Source of the DNA: Myxocyprinus asiaticus
Taxonomy: Eukaryota; Chordata; Actinopteri; Cypriniformes; Catostomidae
Assembly: GCF_019703515.2 (NCBI RefSeq)
Contig: NC_059349.1
Location: 22,788,744 to 22,852,743 of the forward strand
Direction: 5' to 3'
Length of the DNA: 64,000 nt
The notes beneath the pieces are model-generated. The model was not told the DNA's origin and did not search any database. It saw nothing but the letters and a program-made list of their open reading frames with translations. Positions 26,644 through 38,311 of the stretch are shown one piece after another. Both the position numbers and the translations under genes were made by a program. Numbering within the stretch: the first letter of the stretch is position 1; every line of letters begins with the position of its first letter.

Positions 26644-27740
26644 ATACACACGTATGTACAAATACAAATCTGTTATATACAGATGTAAGGGAATATATGG
26701 CAGAAGAGGTAGGGTATGTTGGATAAATATAAATAGACTAAGCTGTGTATTGCACATAATTATTGCTCAATGGGGCAATTTTAATTGTTCATGAGGGAAA
26801 AAACTGTTCCTGTGCCTGACGGTTCTGGTGCTCAGTGCTCTGTAATGCTGTCCAGAAGGCAACTGTTCAAAAAGTTAGTGGGCTGGGTGAGTGGGGTCCA
26901 GAGTGATTTTTCGGCCCTTTTCCTCACTCTGGAAGTGCACAGTTCTTGAAGGGAGGGCAGGGGGCAACCAATAATCCTCTCAGCAGTCCGAACTGTCCTT
27001 TGTAGTCTTCTGATGTCTGATTTCGTAGCTGAACCAAACTAGACAGTTACTGAAGTGCAGAGGACAAACTCAATGACTGCTGAGTAGAACTGTATCAGCA
27101 GCACCTGTGGCAGGTTGAACTTCCTCAGCTGGTGAAGGAAGTACAACTTCTGCTGGGCCTTTTTCCCACTTCAGGTTCTGTGAGATGGTAGTGCCCAGGA
27201 ACCTGTATAACTCCACTGCTGCCACAGTGCTGTTTAGAATGGTGAGCGGGGTCAATGTTGGGGTGTTCCTCCTAAAGTCCACTATCATCTCCACTGTTGA
27301 GTGTGTTCAGCTCCAGGTTGTTTTGACTGCACCAGTGAGCCAGCTGTTCAACCTCCCTTCTGAATACAGACTCATCGTCATCTTGGATGAGGCCAATGAC
27401 AGTAGTGTCATCTGCAAACTTCAGGAGCTTGACAGAGGGGTCCTTGGCGGTGCAGTCATTGGTACACAGAGAGAAGAGTAGAGGGGAGAGCACACATCCC
27501 TGGGGGGCACCAGTGCTGAAAGTACATGTGCTGGAAGTGAATTACCCCTGTCTCACTAGCTGCTGCCTGTCTGTCAGAAAGCTGGTGATCCACAGACAGA
27601 TAGACATGGGAACAGAGAGTTGGTGCAATTTAGTCCAGAAAATAGCTGGGATGATGGTGTTGAAAGCCGAACTGAAGTTGCATATGTCCCTGGTCTGTCC
27701 AGATGTTGCAGGATGTGTCTGATCGCCTTGGTCTGCTTCC

Positions 27741-28373
27741 TCACCGTCGAGAATTGATGGGCGGAGTCCTCGACAGTGTCGCCAAAAAGCGAGAGATGGT
27801 CGCATCGAGAAAGCGAACCTTTTCGGCGTCACGCATCTCTGCAAGGTTAAGCCACAGGTGCCGCTCTTGGACCACCAGAGTGGACATCATTCGGCCCAGG
27901 GCGCACGCCGTGATCTTCATCACTCGTAGGGCATGGTTGGTCACGGTACGCAGTTCCTGCATAAGCCCTGGGTCGGTTCTACCCTCATACAAATCTTTCA
28001 ACGCCTTGGCCTGGTGGACCTGCGGGATGGCCATGGTGTGCAGGGTGGAAGCGGCCTGACCCGCAGCCTCGTAAGCCTTCGTCACCAACGAGGAAGAGAA
28101 CTTACAGGCCTTGGAAGTGAGCCTTGGTCGGTCCCTCCAAGTGGCTGCACCCTGCGGGCATAAATGCACCGCTACAGCGCGCTCTACTTGGGGAAGCTCG
28201 ACGTATCTCTTAGCCACACCACCGTCGAGGGTAGTTAGGATGGACGTGCCCGCGAAGCGTGTGCGGCAGAAAAAGGTGCCTTCTATGACTTCGTTAGCTC
28301 CTCGTGCACTTCCAGGAAGAAAGGCACCGGGGCGGGGCATGGCCGTGAGTCGCGCTCCAATCCCAGGGACCAA
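27741..28373 (-). pseudogene. gag-like protein of DIRS copy C, C-terminal frame
   Basis: A 210-codon frame following 28283-28957. It has TLDGGVAKRYVELPQVERAV, HTMAIPQVHQAKALKDLYEG, LRTVTNHALRVMKITACALG and WLNLAEMRDAEKVRFLDATI, which are repeat-family signatures shared with the fragment at 43820-44044. It ends near the junction with the LINE. No host gene has this pattern. Confidence 0.7.
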
Positions 28374-28957
28374 TCATCCAGCCACGAACGCTCATGGTAA
28401 GGTGGAGGGTTCCACTTTAGCCCGATGTTCGCAGCCGCCCGGGCAAGCATGGCTGCCATATCAGTGTTCGCCTCATCCCAAGCTCTACCGCCCGTGGGCA
28501 GGAGCTCAGAAGATATGTCCGCTTCCAACAGCAGAAGCCCACCCTCCAATGCTGCGACCAATAAATCATCCTCGTCACGAGCCACGAATGAGACATTAAA
28601 TCTGCCCTGAGGCGGACCGCCTGCATCTCTCGACAGCTCTTTCGGGTAGAACGAGCGTGCTGGGGGATGGGAGGTCCACGGGGGCTGAGCCGGCGGAAAC
28701 GCTCCCATGTCCACATCCAGATCGCCCACGGTGCTCGCTGACCTGGCCACCTGAGTTTCAGCCCAGGACAGAGCGGGTTGGGAAGCAGCCGCATTGGCTC
28801 CTTGCTTCATGAAGAAGGAAGTGAGCCGTGACCGCAATGTTCTCGTAATGAGAACATAACACCTCCACGAAAGCTGCCCCAGCGTGCTGGCGCCCAAAGC
28901 ACTCGAGACAGATTTCGAGACAGAGGGGAGAGATAACGGCCACATCCAGTAGCACAA
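28283..28957 (-). pseudogene. gag-like protein of DIRS copy C, N-terminal frame
   Basis: A 224-codon frame encoding the N-terminal and middle part of a DIRS gag-like protein, recognised by PPYHERSWLDDWSLGLERDS, PVPFFLEVHEELTKS and continuity with the overlapping frame 27741-28373. It should be read with that frame after a single frameshift near 28283-28373. The function of this protein family is structural by analogy with other retroelements; no nucleic-acid-binding zinc knuckle is visible in it. Pseudogene because of the frameshift and the missing 3' half of the element. Confidence 0.65.
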
Positions 28958-29373
28958 AGGCGAAAGGCCGTCTTTAAAAAGATGCCAATCATTTGTGCAA
29001 GCTCTTTTAGTAGAAAATATACTCTTTTAGAATATACTCTTTTAGCACCTGTAGACTCGGCTGCCGAAGCACCCAGGGGAAGCACAACACTCGACCATGC
29101 GAGGGTGACCGCTGATATGCGCCGTAAATCCAGCGTAAGCGTAGGTGATGGGATGAACACAATACATGCATTCGGCTCCGAAGAAAAAATCTGAATGAGT
29201 GGTGCACGCCATCTCCTTTTATACCCTTATGTCCGGGGAAGAGAGAAGAATGCAAATTCCACTCGCCAATTCTAACTGGCCTTTTCTATTTTAAACAAAG
29301 GTGATTGGGGCTCTCAAGATCGAACCCCTAGTGTCACATCGACACAATGTCGAGTGAGTGACAGACAGGGAAC

Positions 29374-30734
29374 AGTATTAATATGTAGTTGTAAATCTGT
29401 CTGACTTTGATAAATCCTCTGTTTTGTTGGTGGTTTACTGCACTGAGCTGGCAAGGTGGGTTCTTGCATTAAAGTTTTACTATTTTTATATCTGCGGAGA
29501 CATCCTGATTCCTTAAATCCTTCCTCACAAGAAAAATTACGATCTGTGGCCTTTAGTTTTCTCGGATTTGTCTATTTTTAGCACCACTTTGACTAGCTGG
29601 AATTTATTTTAGGTTTCCAACCCTACATACTGTAGTGCTGTGTAGGAAACCTTCTTTGTTTTCAGTCATTTCAGAGGCTAACAGATATGAATGGGGACAA
29701 AAATTGGGTTTGAACAGATATTATTCCCTAGCTGGTACCCTGCTGATAACCGAGTCAGTTGTTTATTTGCTATTATAGGCTGAGTCTGAGAAGCATGAGT
29801 AATAATGAGAGAGTTAAGCCATGTTGTCGATGGCAACCTCAAAAGTGATGCACAGTCCAGACAGCGTCATAAAGAAAAATAAACAAGTAATAATAATAAA
29901 AAAAGTACACTTAATCAAGACCAGTACACCAACACAGGAACAAAATGCCAAGTATGTTTAGAGTGACTTAATGATTTCTGAGTGAAGGATGTTCCTTTTA
30001 AGCATTTTAAAAACATTGTGCACCATTTCGAATTACATCAATATTTTGTAAGGGGAAACACATCCATAAGAAGAAGAGATCTTTATAAGAAGAGATCAAT
30101 ATCTTCTCTAAAGCCCCCCTGTGACTGTTAAACAAGCTTGAGCTAGAAATGATAGTCTATTTCATGTCAGATGGGCTTTTAGTGAAATAAAGATGGAAAT
30201 GAAAGTGTGTGCCCACTTTTATCACCAAACAAAGGGTCGCTCTGCGTAGTTTATGTATTCTTTTCTATAGGTCGCAAGGTAATAGGTGAGGTATTATGAT
30301 TTGCCTTTACCAGAGATGTACAGTAAGCTTTCATGAGATTGAACTCGGTCCATAAGTTAAAGAGGGCACATTGTTTTATCAGTTTGAATAAAACCCTATT
30401 TTTAAAAAAGTCAGCCATTTTCGTGTTTCATGTTTAAATACAATGAAATCACAGCAGAAACACATACTAAAGAACAAGTATATACATTTCATTAAAACAC
30501 TGGCCTTTGGATAGATGGAGAAGGCGGGATTGAGAGGCATTTTAAGCAGGATGTGATGTGCCATGTGCTCCATCTCCAGAGGGAGAGCTGTGGAGACTGG
30601 CTTTACCACTTTCTACTAGTCATACAGATCCACTGAGACAACAAATCAATACTGGCTTTTTTCCTGCCAAAGTAAGCAAAATCTGCTCCCTATTCAGAAA
30701 AAGAACAGAGTAGGGCTTTACTGGTTGTTTAGAT
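29374..30734. other. dpyd intron 1, no recognised content
   Basis: AT-rich intronic sequence between the DIRS fragment and the LTR-like block. No gene or element recognised. Confidence 0.4.
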
Positions 30735-30889
30735 CAGTGTTACTATCAGAAATAATTAATAATTATTTATTTAGTTATTAATTAATATTTAAATTAATTA
30801 ATTGAATCGAACTCATTAAAACCTCATATGGGGCTCCAGTAAATGTAGTGTGCTACGTTTAGGAGCGGGTTTGGTTATTAGCAATGATT

Positions 30890-31125
30890 AACAATTATCA
30901 AAGATAATTATTAATTATTAAAATCAATAGAACATTGATGAGAATCAATGTTAGCTTTTTTTAATCCTTTAAATCAACAATTATCATAGATAATCACTAA
31001 TCATTAACATCGATGAAACATTAATTAAAATTAACACTAGCTTATTGATCATTCAAATTCAACAATCATCAAAGATAATTATCAATTATCAAAAATCAAT
31101 AGAATATTAATAAGGATTAATATTG
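30890..31125. repeat. Three diverged tandem units, about 85 bp
   Basis: Units start near 30890, 30976 and 31059. Each contains acaattatcaaagataat or a close variant, then aatcaatagaa(c/t)att and a gaatcaatgttagc / aattaacactagc / gattaatattgac segment. They are part of the unresolved 30735-32900 block. Confidence 0.6.
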
Positions 31126-31479
31126 ACGGGGCACCACCCTGGAATCAGGGACTAATAACCAGATAGTATAACAGTCTCAATATTAGATTGTTTTCTTAGG
31201 AAAATCGACATCCGAAGAATATCGATTTTCGGAAAAAAACAATGAATGAAGGCTTGAATCCGAGCACTGACATCCCGTCAGCATGACACAGGTGTATGCA
31301 AAACAAACAAAAACACTTCTCTTTGTAATATAACAAAGTTTATTTATGCAGTAATATCAATTAATAATTAATACAATGCAGTCAATAAACTTCCGACTTA
31401 CAACTACAAACTAAACAGTGATAAGATTAGATATGGAAATCAAAATAATCCTATAACACGAGGGTGTGTGTAAGAGCGA

Positions 31480-31500
31480 GTGTGTGTGTGTGTGTGTGTG
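31480..31500. repeat. (GT)n microsatellite
   Basis: About ten uninterrupted GT units within the unresolved LTR-like block. Confidence 0.9.
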
Positions 31501-33429
31501 TAAGGAAGGACGCGCACAAAATGGCGGACGTGAGTCTCATGGAGAGTATGTCACGTGAGACTTCTGGCCAGAGAATATGACCGTGAATGTGGGCGGAGAG
31601 AAACCAGTCAATGGCGTCTACCAGTTACCGCATGTATCCGCTTGTACGATAGCTTAGGGACAAAGCTGAGCTTTATCACGAAGCTATCTACTAGCCAAAA
31701 ATGTATGCGAGAATGTTTGTGAGGGGTCGCGCGCGTGTGTGTGTGTGGATAGTACGAGAGAGAGAGAATTATGTGAAGGTCCCAAAGCCGGTTTCGCGAT
31801 CATGGGAGAGAAAGTAGCTGTTAGTTTATCACTCAGAGACGCGTGGACAGCTCGTAAACCGTCCCGCGGTCTTTGATTCTTTAATGGATAAACTCAGTTT
31901 GCCGGTCTCACCCACGATGGCGGAAATGCACAACAGTCCAATGTGGTTGGACTACAATACAGCAAATCTCATTCGTGAAAATTAATACCCTGAGTATTAA
32001 TAATGAGTGGACACGGCAGTCTGTAAACTGTACAAGCAATAACCTTGATACACAAGAATAACACATTATAATATTCTATCTCCCAGACGTAAACCTCTTA
32101 CTTGAATCGTATGAGGACGTAGAATGTGTGTTCATCCGTCCTTTAACTCCGACTCAGTTCCTTGAGGCTCGGGTGATGATGGGAGGCCGTTTCCTCGCTC
32201 TGTCGGCGGGCGGTACGGCTGCTGATTCTCGGCGGGCTGGCGGAGAAATCAGCAACGTCGACTTGATTGAAGATGGAAGAGAAATCTTTTATCTCTTCAC
32301 TTCTGCAGGCAAACGGATGAAGATGCGGATTGCTCAGAGGTCTCCTTCGGATCCGTTAGAGTGTTCGGTGGAACACAGAGTAATCTCAACTCGTCCAGCG
32401 TGATGGAGATTGTATGGCCACAGTTTCAAGTCGGACATTACTTCCTTGTGCCACGAGGCTGCACCTGAGAGCAGCGATGAGCTGCGTCTACACACGGCAA
32501 GCAAAGTTGCTGGAAGCAAATCCCGGAAGCATTTCAGAGGTATTTCTACTCCTGATGATGTCATGGTTGAGGTGCATTCTGTTGTGTGCCTCATCCAATA
32601 GGAGTTGATAGTTCAATCCTTTAGTAAGCAAGGCTTCATGGGATTTGTAGTCTGTTTTGGACTCCCTTTGTTTGATTTTGCCGCGATTTTTATCAGTAAA
32701 ATTTATGACTTGTTATGTGGGCCTGAATTAGGTTTTACGACTGTGTTAGGCCTGCCTTTATCTTCTATCTGAATACATGAGGCCCAACAACAGTGAATAT
32801 GAACAAATGATGATAGGACATGATGTCTTCTGATAACAGTCATAATTAAGATGGCGGGAAGCCTTGTATGGGGTGAATGCTATAATGATTTGGATTTAAC
32901 AGATTTAACAGAATCTGGAAAAGTGTAGTTCCCTTTCGATTCAGTTAACTCAACATTGCTGAAAGCACTATGGGGAGTGTCCTTCTACATGACTTTGTTG
33001 AAACCCTTATACAATCACGCCAATCCTCTGATTGGCAATGGTGTCTGAGCCCACTCCTTTAGGCACGCAGTTGGCCTATATAAGCGGGCGCTCAGCCACC
33101 ATTTCTTCTGAATTTTCTTCCTTCAAGACTGCAAATTCATCTTCGTCTTGGAACCTTCTCTGCATTGCTGTCGATATACACTTACAGTAGAAGGAACTTC
33201 TCAGCAAGAAGTAAACAGGACGACTCGTCTGTGCTCAGCGCCTGCACCGAGAGGCTTTCCGCTCCCCTGTGTGTTCCAGTGAAAAGTTCTCTACATCGCC
33301 GTTGAGGATGCTCTCAGTGAATGGGTTCTTCGCATCAGACGCTCGTCGTTGATCAACGTGGCACTTCAGCAAAACTCCTATCTGCTTCCCACAGCTCTCT
33401 TGGCTGGAGTTACTGTCTCCTTATATATA

Positions 33430-33941
33430 CATTACCGGTCAAAAGTTTTGAAACACTTGACTGAAATGTTTCTCATGATCTTAAAAATCTTCTGATCTGA
33501 AGGCATATGCTTAAATGTTTGAAATTAGTTTTGTAGACAAAAATATAATTGTGCAACCATATTAATTTATTTCATTATAAAACTAAAATGTAATAAAAAA
33601 AAGTTTTTGAAATTGATGACTTGGACCAAATAATAAAGAAAAGCAGCCAATAAGTGCCCAACAATACAGTTTAAAAAGCATCCCAGGGTGATACCTCAAG
33701 AAGTTGGTTGAGAAAATGTCAAGAGTACATGTCTGCAAATTCTAGGCAAAGGGTGACTACTTTGAAGATGCTAAAATATAACACAATTTTGATTTATTTT
33801 GTTTTTTATTTAGTCACAACATAATTCCCATAGTTCCTTTTATGTTATTCCATAGTTTTGATGACTTTACTATTATTCTAAAATGTGAAAAAAATTATAA
33901 TAAAGAATGAGTAAGTGTTTCAAAACTTTTGACTGGTAGTG
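33430..33941. mobile_element. Tc1/mariner-type nonautonomous element
   Basis: TA-flanked, with ends cattaccggtcaaaagtttt and the near-complement aaaacttttgactggtagtg. It is 512 bp with no transposase, and sits between the left DIRS repeat and a GT microsatellite. Confidence 0.8.
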
Positions 33942-33943
33942 TA

Positions 33944-33954
33944 TATATGTATGT

Positions 33955-34006
<52 letters not shown>

Positions 34007-34050
34007 GTGTCTATATATATATACTTATATATTTATATTTATATATACAC
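33944..34050. repeat. (GT)n/(TA)n microsatellite
   Basis: Long GT run (about 33958-34010) followed by TA-rich sequence, between two Tc1-type elements. Confidence 0.9.
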
Positions 34051-34053
34051 ACA

Positions 34054-34600
34054 CAGTACTGTGCAAAAGTTTTAGGCACTTGTGAAAAATGTTGCATAGT
34101 GTGGATGTCTTCAAAAATAATGACATAAATAGTTTTCATTTATCACTTAATGTCAGTAAAGTCCAGTAAACATAAAAAAGCTAAATCAATATTCGGTGTG
34201 ATCACCTATGCCTTTAAAACAGCACCAATTCTCCTAGGTACACCTGGACACGGTTTTTCTTGATTGTTGGCAGGTAGGATGTTCCAAGCTTCTTGGAGAA
34301 TTCGCCACAGTTCTTCTATCTATTTAGGCTGTCTCAATTGCTTCTGTCTCTTTATGTAATCTCAGACTGACACGATGTTCAGTGGGGGGTTTTGTGGGGG
34401 ACATGACATCTGCTGCAGGGCTCCCTGTTCTACTATTCTATTTTCTATTTGCAAAAGTAATGTCTGGGAGTCTAACATTTATATTTCCTATTGACACACT
34501 AAAGCTGAAGATATAATTAACCATCTTAAGACAAATGCTTTGGTGAAACATCTTGAAATTTTGAAATTTTCAAATCATGTGCTATCTGGACAAGTCTCTT
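34054..34600 (-). mobile_element. Tc1-like remnant with transposase C-terminus
   Basis: Left end cagtactgtgcaaaagtttt plus ggcacttgtg, a typical fish Tc1 terminus. The minus strand of 34200-34330 reads EELWRILQEAWNILPTNNQE then KPCPGVPRRIGAVLKA, the transposase C-terminal segment. The right terminus is not recognisable and the element looks truncated. Confidence 0.65.
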
Positions 34601-34653
34601 TTGTTTGTTTAATTGGCCAGATGTGAGCTTCAGCTAGACTTCAGGGAGCCATT

Positions 34654-34914
34654 TTGTCAGCTCTTAGTTTCTGGCTTTTGAGGAATTTCCAGGGGCCTCT
34701 GAGCATGGAAATTAACGATTCTTTGGCCCACAAGATCCTACACCACTTCATCGTGGCGCAAAAGCAGTCTCAAGCGATGAAACACTTTCTGCCAAAGAGA
34801 AGTAGCACTTCCCCTTTCCTGGCACACTCCCGATCTAATTCTGGTCAGCACCTGGCAAAAATCCATCTCTCACTGCCCTTGTGCAGCCGAAAGCTACTAC
34901 TGAGCCGTCTGTGA
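34654..34914 (+). pseudogene. gag-like C-terminal fragment, DIRS copy A
   Basis: An 86-codon frame, with NDSLAHKILHHFIVAQKQSQ and AMKHFLPKRSSTSPFLAHSR. By position just before the reverse transcriptase it is the end of the gag-like protein of copy A; similarity to copies B and C is weak, in line with a different DIRS family. The start is lost to the inserted Tc1-type elements. Confidence is limited because the assignment rests mainly on position. Confidence 0.45.
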
Positions 34915-35097
34915 AGCCACGCAAACCGTGGCCCAAGTGTAAGCACCCGCTGTCTCAGTGCGAACACCGTGCCAGCGAATAAACTCCGGCCGGGCAGCAG
35001 AAACGTTCCTGACATGCCCAGCCCCATGAAGAGGAGCCCAGAGCTTGCCATTATCCACGGCCCAGAGCCGAAGAAGGCTTGATTCGAGGCACACAGT

Positions 35098-35400
35098 GTT
35101 TTCGCGTTCGAGGGAACTGCGTATCAATTCAAAGTCCTTCCATTCAGTCTGTCTCTGGCTCCCCGAACCTTCACGAAATATATCAATGCGGCACTCGCCC
35201 CATTGAAAATTAATGGTGTGAGTGTTTTTAATTACCTCGACGACTGGTTATTACTAGCCCAATCAGAGGCATTACTGAGCGATCACAGAGACTTGCTGCT
35301 CTGCCATCTGAAAAATCTGGGTCTGAATGTCAACTGGGTGAAGCACACTTTTCCCCAGCCAGCAAATCTCCTTTTTAGGAGTTCGTCTTGACTCCATGAG
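35098..35400 (+). pseudogene. Reverse transcriptase fragment, DIRS copy A
   Basis: Readable as VFAFEGTAYQFKVLPFSLSL and APRTFTKYINAALAPLKING, then NYLDDWLLLAQSEALLSDHR with the catalytic YLDD box at 35233-35244, then LCHLKNLGLNVNWVKHTF. The order and spacing fit the palm and thumb of a DIRS reverse transcriptase. The N-terminal fingers (before 35098) are damaged and a frameshift precedes RNase H. It would copy element RNA to DNA if intact; here it is dead. Confidence 0.75.
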
Positions 35401-35574
35401 TATGTGCGCATACAGACGTACAGACCATTCTTCTGTGTATGTCTCAGTTCAAACTGGGGAAAGCATTGCCACTGAAGTCATTTCAGAGAATGCTGAGTTT
35501 TTGGCGGCAGCATCCGCCGTTATACCATTAGGTGTGCTAAACATGAGACCTCTCAAATTTTCAGAAGAAAAGTG

Positions 35575-36298
35575 GTGACCACAGATGCATCCAACACAGG
35601 TGTGTGATGGACACATGACTTTCGGCAACTGGACAGATGCCAAACGGGGGTGGCACATCAACCGCCTACAACTACTGGCTGTCTTTCTAGCTTTGAGAGA
35701 TTTTAATTCCGACATTGTGAATCACCACATTCTGATTCGTTCGGACAACACAACAATAATGGCATACATAAATCGCCAGAGTGGACTCCGATCACCACAA
35801 TTAATGAGCATGACAAAATGCCTCCTCCAATGGAGTGGGTGTCATCTCCACTCATTGCGTGCGACACATGTCCTGGGCCATCTGAATTTTGGAGCGGATC
35901 TGTTGTCACGCCAGGGAGAATTACAAGGGGAATGGAGATTTCATCCTCAGAGAGTGATGAGGATTTGGGAAATATTCAGCAAAGCAGAAGTCAACCTATT
36001 CGCCTCCGTGGAGAATTCCCACTGTCCCCTTTGGTACTCCATGTCCCAAGCACCGCTGGCTAACAAATGGCCAGTGAAACGCAAGTATGTGTTTCCTCCG
36101 GTGCACCTCCTTCATTCTGTCATCAGCAAAGTCAGAGTGAACATGGAGACAGTTCTGTTAATTGCACTGAAATGGCCCAATCAGTCCTGGTTTCCGGAGA
36201 TGATAGAAAGACTAGATTCCCAGCCAGAGCTGTGGAACCTAAACATATGGCCTCTGAAAGAAGCACATCGGATGAGCCAGAATTGGCTCAACTGGTGA
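35575..36298 (+). pseudogene. RNase H domain, DIRS copy A
   Basis: Starts in one frame with TDASNTGV (first catalytic Asp) at about 35578 and ends there in a stop; the main frame (35585-36298, 237 codons) continues with WHINRLQLLAVFLALRDF, ILIRSDNTTIMAYINRQSGL (SDN Asp) and HVLGHLNFGADLLSRQG (last Asp), then the linker VNLFASVENSHCPLWYSMSQ to the recombinase. It is the longest intact frame in copy A. RNase H would remove RNA from the hybrid. The early frameshift separates the first catalytic residue from the rest. Confidence 0.8.
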
Positions 36299-37078
36299 TG
36301 AACACCATTTTACAGGCTAGAGCACCATCCACGAGATGCCTCTATGCACTTAAAAGCTGCGTGTTTGCAAATTGGTGCTCTTCACATGGTAAAGATGCGG
36401 TGAATTGCCCCATGGCTGAGATTTTGACATTCCTTCAAGAGCCCGTCAACGCTCAAGGTTTATGTAGCAACTATCTCAGCATACCACACCCTGGAGGCTG
36501 GCTCGTGGATAGGCAAACATAATCTAGTCATAAAGTTCCTTAGGGGAGGGAGGCGTTTGAACCCCCCTCGCACTACTATGGTGCCGACTTGGGACTTAAA
36601 TCTGGTGTTGAAGGCACTCACAAAATCCTCATTCGAGCCACTGGAATCTGTCGAACTGTGGGTGCTTTCTTTAAAAACCGCACTCCTATTGGCTTTGGCC
36701 TCATTTAAATAGGTGAGTGACATGCAGGTGCAATCAGCTGACAGCTCATGCCTGGAGTTTGGTCCAGATCTGTCAAAAGCCATCATTAAACCTAGAAAAG
36801 GCTACATGCCTAAGGTCTTATCAATGCCCTCCAGGGCTCAGGTGATTCATTTGAAAGCCTTCTTTCCCCCACCATTTAATTCAGATGAAGAGCAATCTAT
36901 GCATATGTTATACCTGGTAAGGGCATTGCGTACATATGTTGAGCGCACCGGTCAGTTTAGGCTGTCGGATCAGCACATTATTTGTTATGGAGGACGCACA
37001 AAACGAATGTTCGTCTCTAAACAAATCACAGGGCACGAATTGCCGCCATCTTTTCTGCTCTCACGTCATCAAAAATAA
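36290..37078 (+). pseudogene. Tyrosine recombinase, truncated, DIRS copy A
   Basis: Pieces in three frames. NTILQARAPSTRCLYALKSC then VFANWCSSHGKD (36300-36395) is the N-terminal arm-binding part. LEFGPDLSKAIIKPRKGYMP and MLYLVRALRTYVERTGQFRL (36713-37020) are the catalytic half up to the region before the HxxR box. The HxxR and final Tyr segments, present in copy B, are missing, because the sequence breaks at about 37078 near the LINE. DIRS elements use this enzyme instead of an integrase to insert. Confidence 0.7.
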
Positions 37079-37609
37079 AGAAGAAAGAAAGTCCTACACA
37101 TCTGGATGGCATGAGAGACCACTTATCAAGAACAACCATAACAACAAATGATTGCGTGAGGGATTCACATCGATCTCAAACCCTCACTGCTCAGGAACAA
37201 CCAACAACAACAAACAACTGCGGTAAGTCATGGCATCCACTCATGTTATTTCTTCCTGCAATGCATGTCACATGTTTACTATAGCTTCTTCCATCAGCAG
37301 TGAGGGATTTACATGTGATAAATGTAAGAAGGCAGACAGAGAAGGTTAATGAGTTAGAGACACGCATCCGAATGCTAGTGGAGGTCAGTGAGAAAGAGAA
37401 GCCGGTGGATACTGTTTCGGATGTGGGTAGCACAAAGAGCAACACACACACTCTGGTTCCTGCTATAAAGCCCCCGTAGCAGGGCATTTGGGTGACGTCT
37501 CAGCGGCATACTCGCTCAGCAATGCGACACCACTCTCCCATTCCTGTTAGGGCTTCCAATCGATTCTCCCCACTCAGTGATGCACCCACTGAGAATCATG
37601 TTGAAAGAG

Positions 37610-38072
37610 CCCTAATAATTGGTGATTCTATTATAAGGAACGTGAAAATAGATTGAGCCACTATTGTTAAATGCATTTCTGGGGCTCAAGTGTCTGATAT
37701 CAGATCAAATTTACAAGTGCTGGCTAATGCTAAATGTAGATTTTCTAAAATTGTTATTCATGTCAGCACTAATGATGTCCGGCTAAGCCAGTTGGAGATC
37801 ACTAGAGATAATGTTAATGAGGTGTGTGAACTTGCAAAATGATGTCAGACACTGTAATATGCTCTGGCCCCCTCCCTGCTCGTCAATTAGTGTCACTGAA
37901 TGGCTGGATGTCTGAGTGGTGTCCGGAGAATAGCAAAGGATTTATAGACAATTGGAAGAGTTTTTGGGGTAGACCTGACCTGCTAAAGAGAGACGGACTC
38001 CATCCCTCCAGGGAAGATGCCGCTCTCCTCTCTAGTAATTTGGCTCATAGACTTAATAATGATAGTATTTGA
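37610..38072 (+). pseudogene. LINE ORF1 with SGNH esterase domain
   Basis: Reads ALIIGDSIIRNVKID, a stop, then ATIVKCISGAQVSDIRSNLQ, HVSTNDVRLSQLEITRDNV and, in the frame 37839-38072, [23 protein letters not shown] (block I Ser, about 37622), STND (block III; usually GTND) and DGLHP (Asp 37992, His 38001) form the SGNH hydrolase signature. A coiled-coil-like stretch precedes it (about 37320-37400, NELETRIRMLVEVSEKEK). Esterase ORF1 proteins are known in CR1/L2 LINEs and are thought to help bind lipid or nucleoprotein. Stops and frameshifts make this a pseudogene. Confidence 0.7.
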
Positions 38073-38311
38073 CTAACTGGGGCCCAAGTCAGGAAGCAGA
38101 CAAACTGGTTAATCTGAACATCTGCTAGCTGTCTTGAGACACCACACAGGTCACATAAACTACAACACATAGATATTGTATCACCTAGATATCACATAGA
38201 GACTGTGTCTGTTCCCCGAACTACCTAACACAAAACTCTCATTAAATAATTTAGAAAAAATTTGATTAAGGTCAAACTTGAAAAAACACAAAAATTAAAG
38301 ATAAACATCAT

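Larger units (their letters stand above)
25190..27715 (-). mobile_element. CR1/L2/Rex-type LINE, 5'-truncated
   Basis: Minus-strand remnant of a jockey-group non-LTR retrotransposon. The reverse transcriptase is readable in pieces: NFSSAFNTI near 27680, GAPQGCVLSPLLFSLCTND near 27490, FADDTTVIG (catalytic FADD box) near 27410, NNLELN near 27320, then FRRNTPTL...FLGTTISQNLKW in the frame 27070-27294. Downstream pieces extend to about 26820 (RTVRHRNSFF-like). Stops and frameshifts break it throughout. The 3' end is at about 25195, with the expected short tandem tail (gattctgattc on the minus strand). A Tc1 derivative and a microsatellite interrupt the 3' UTR. Its 5' truncation point abuts the DIRS fragment at 27720. 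Confidence 0.8.
27720..29373 (-). mobile_element. DIRS-type retrotransposon, 5' end with gag-like ORF (copy C)
   Basis: Minus-strand 5' portion of a DIRS-group tyrosine-recombinase element. The terminal repeat occupies about 29215-29373, with a TATA box (minus strand tataaaagg, 29215-29223). A leader frame follows (28807-29160), then the gag-like protein in two overlapping frames, 28283-28957 and 27741-28373. These include HLCPQGAATWRDRPRL, HTMAIPQVHQAKALKDLYEG and ERHLWLNLAEMRDAEKVRF. The last segment is nearly repeated at 43820-44044 in copy B, showing one family. Reverse transcriptase and recombinase are absent: the element stops where the LINE fragment begins. It is broken by at least two frameshifts and is GC- and CpG-rich against its AT-rich surroundings. 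Confidence 0.8.
30735..32900. repeat. Unresolved LTR-like or promoter-like repeat block
   Basis: A 2.1-kb block unlike the flanking intron. It opens with very AT-rich attaatt-type sequence, then three tandem units at 30890-31125, then ggggcaccaccctggaatca at 31130, a (GT)n run at 31480-31500, and CpG-rich sequence at 31510-32600 with several aagatggcg/aaaatggcgga words. Short frames at 32128-32403 and 32410-32608 show no motif. No matching second copy, primer-binding site or clean TG...CA ends were found, so an LTR of an endogenous retroelement is only one reading. A CpG-rich regulatory block captured by repeats is another. Confidence 0.35.

Noticed and set aside
28111..28599. 162-codon plus-strand ORF
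   Set aside because: Antisense shadow of the gag-like frames of DIRS copy C.
30735..32900. Firm call of an endogenous retrovirus LTR
   Set aside because: No paired copy, primer-binding site, clean TG...CA ends or adjacent gag-pol was found, so it is left as unresolved.
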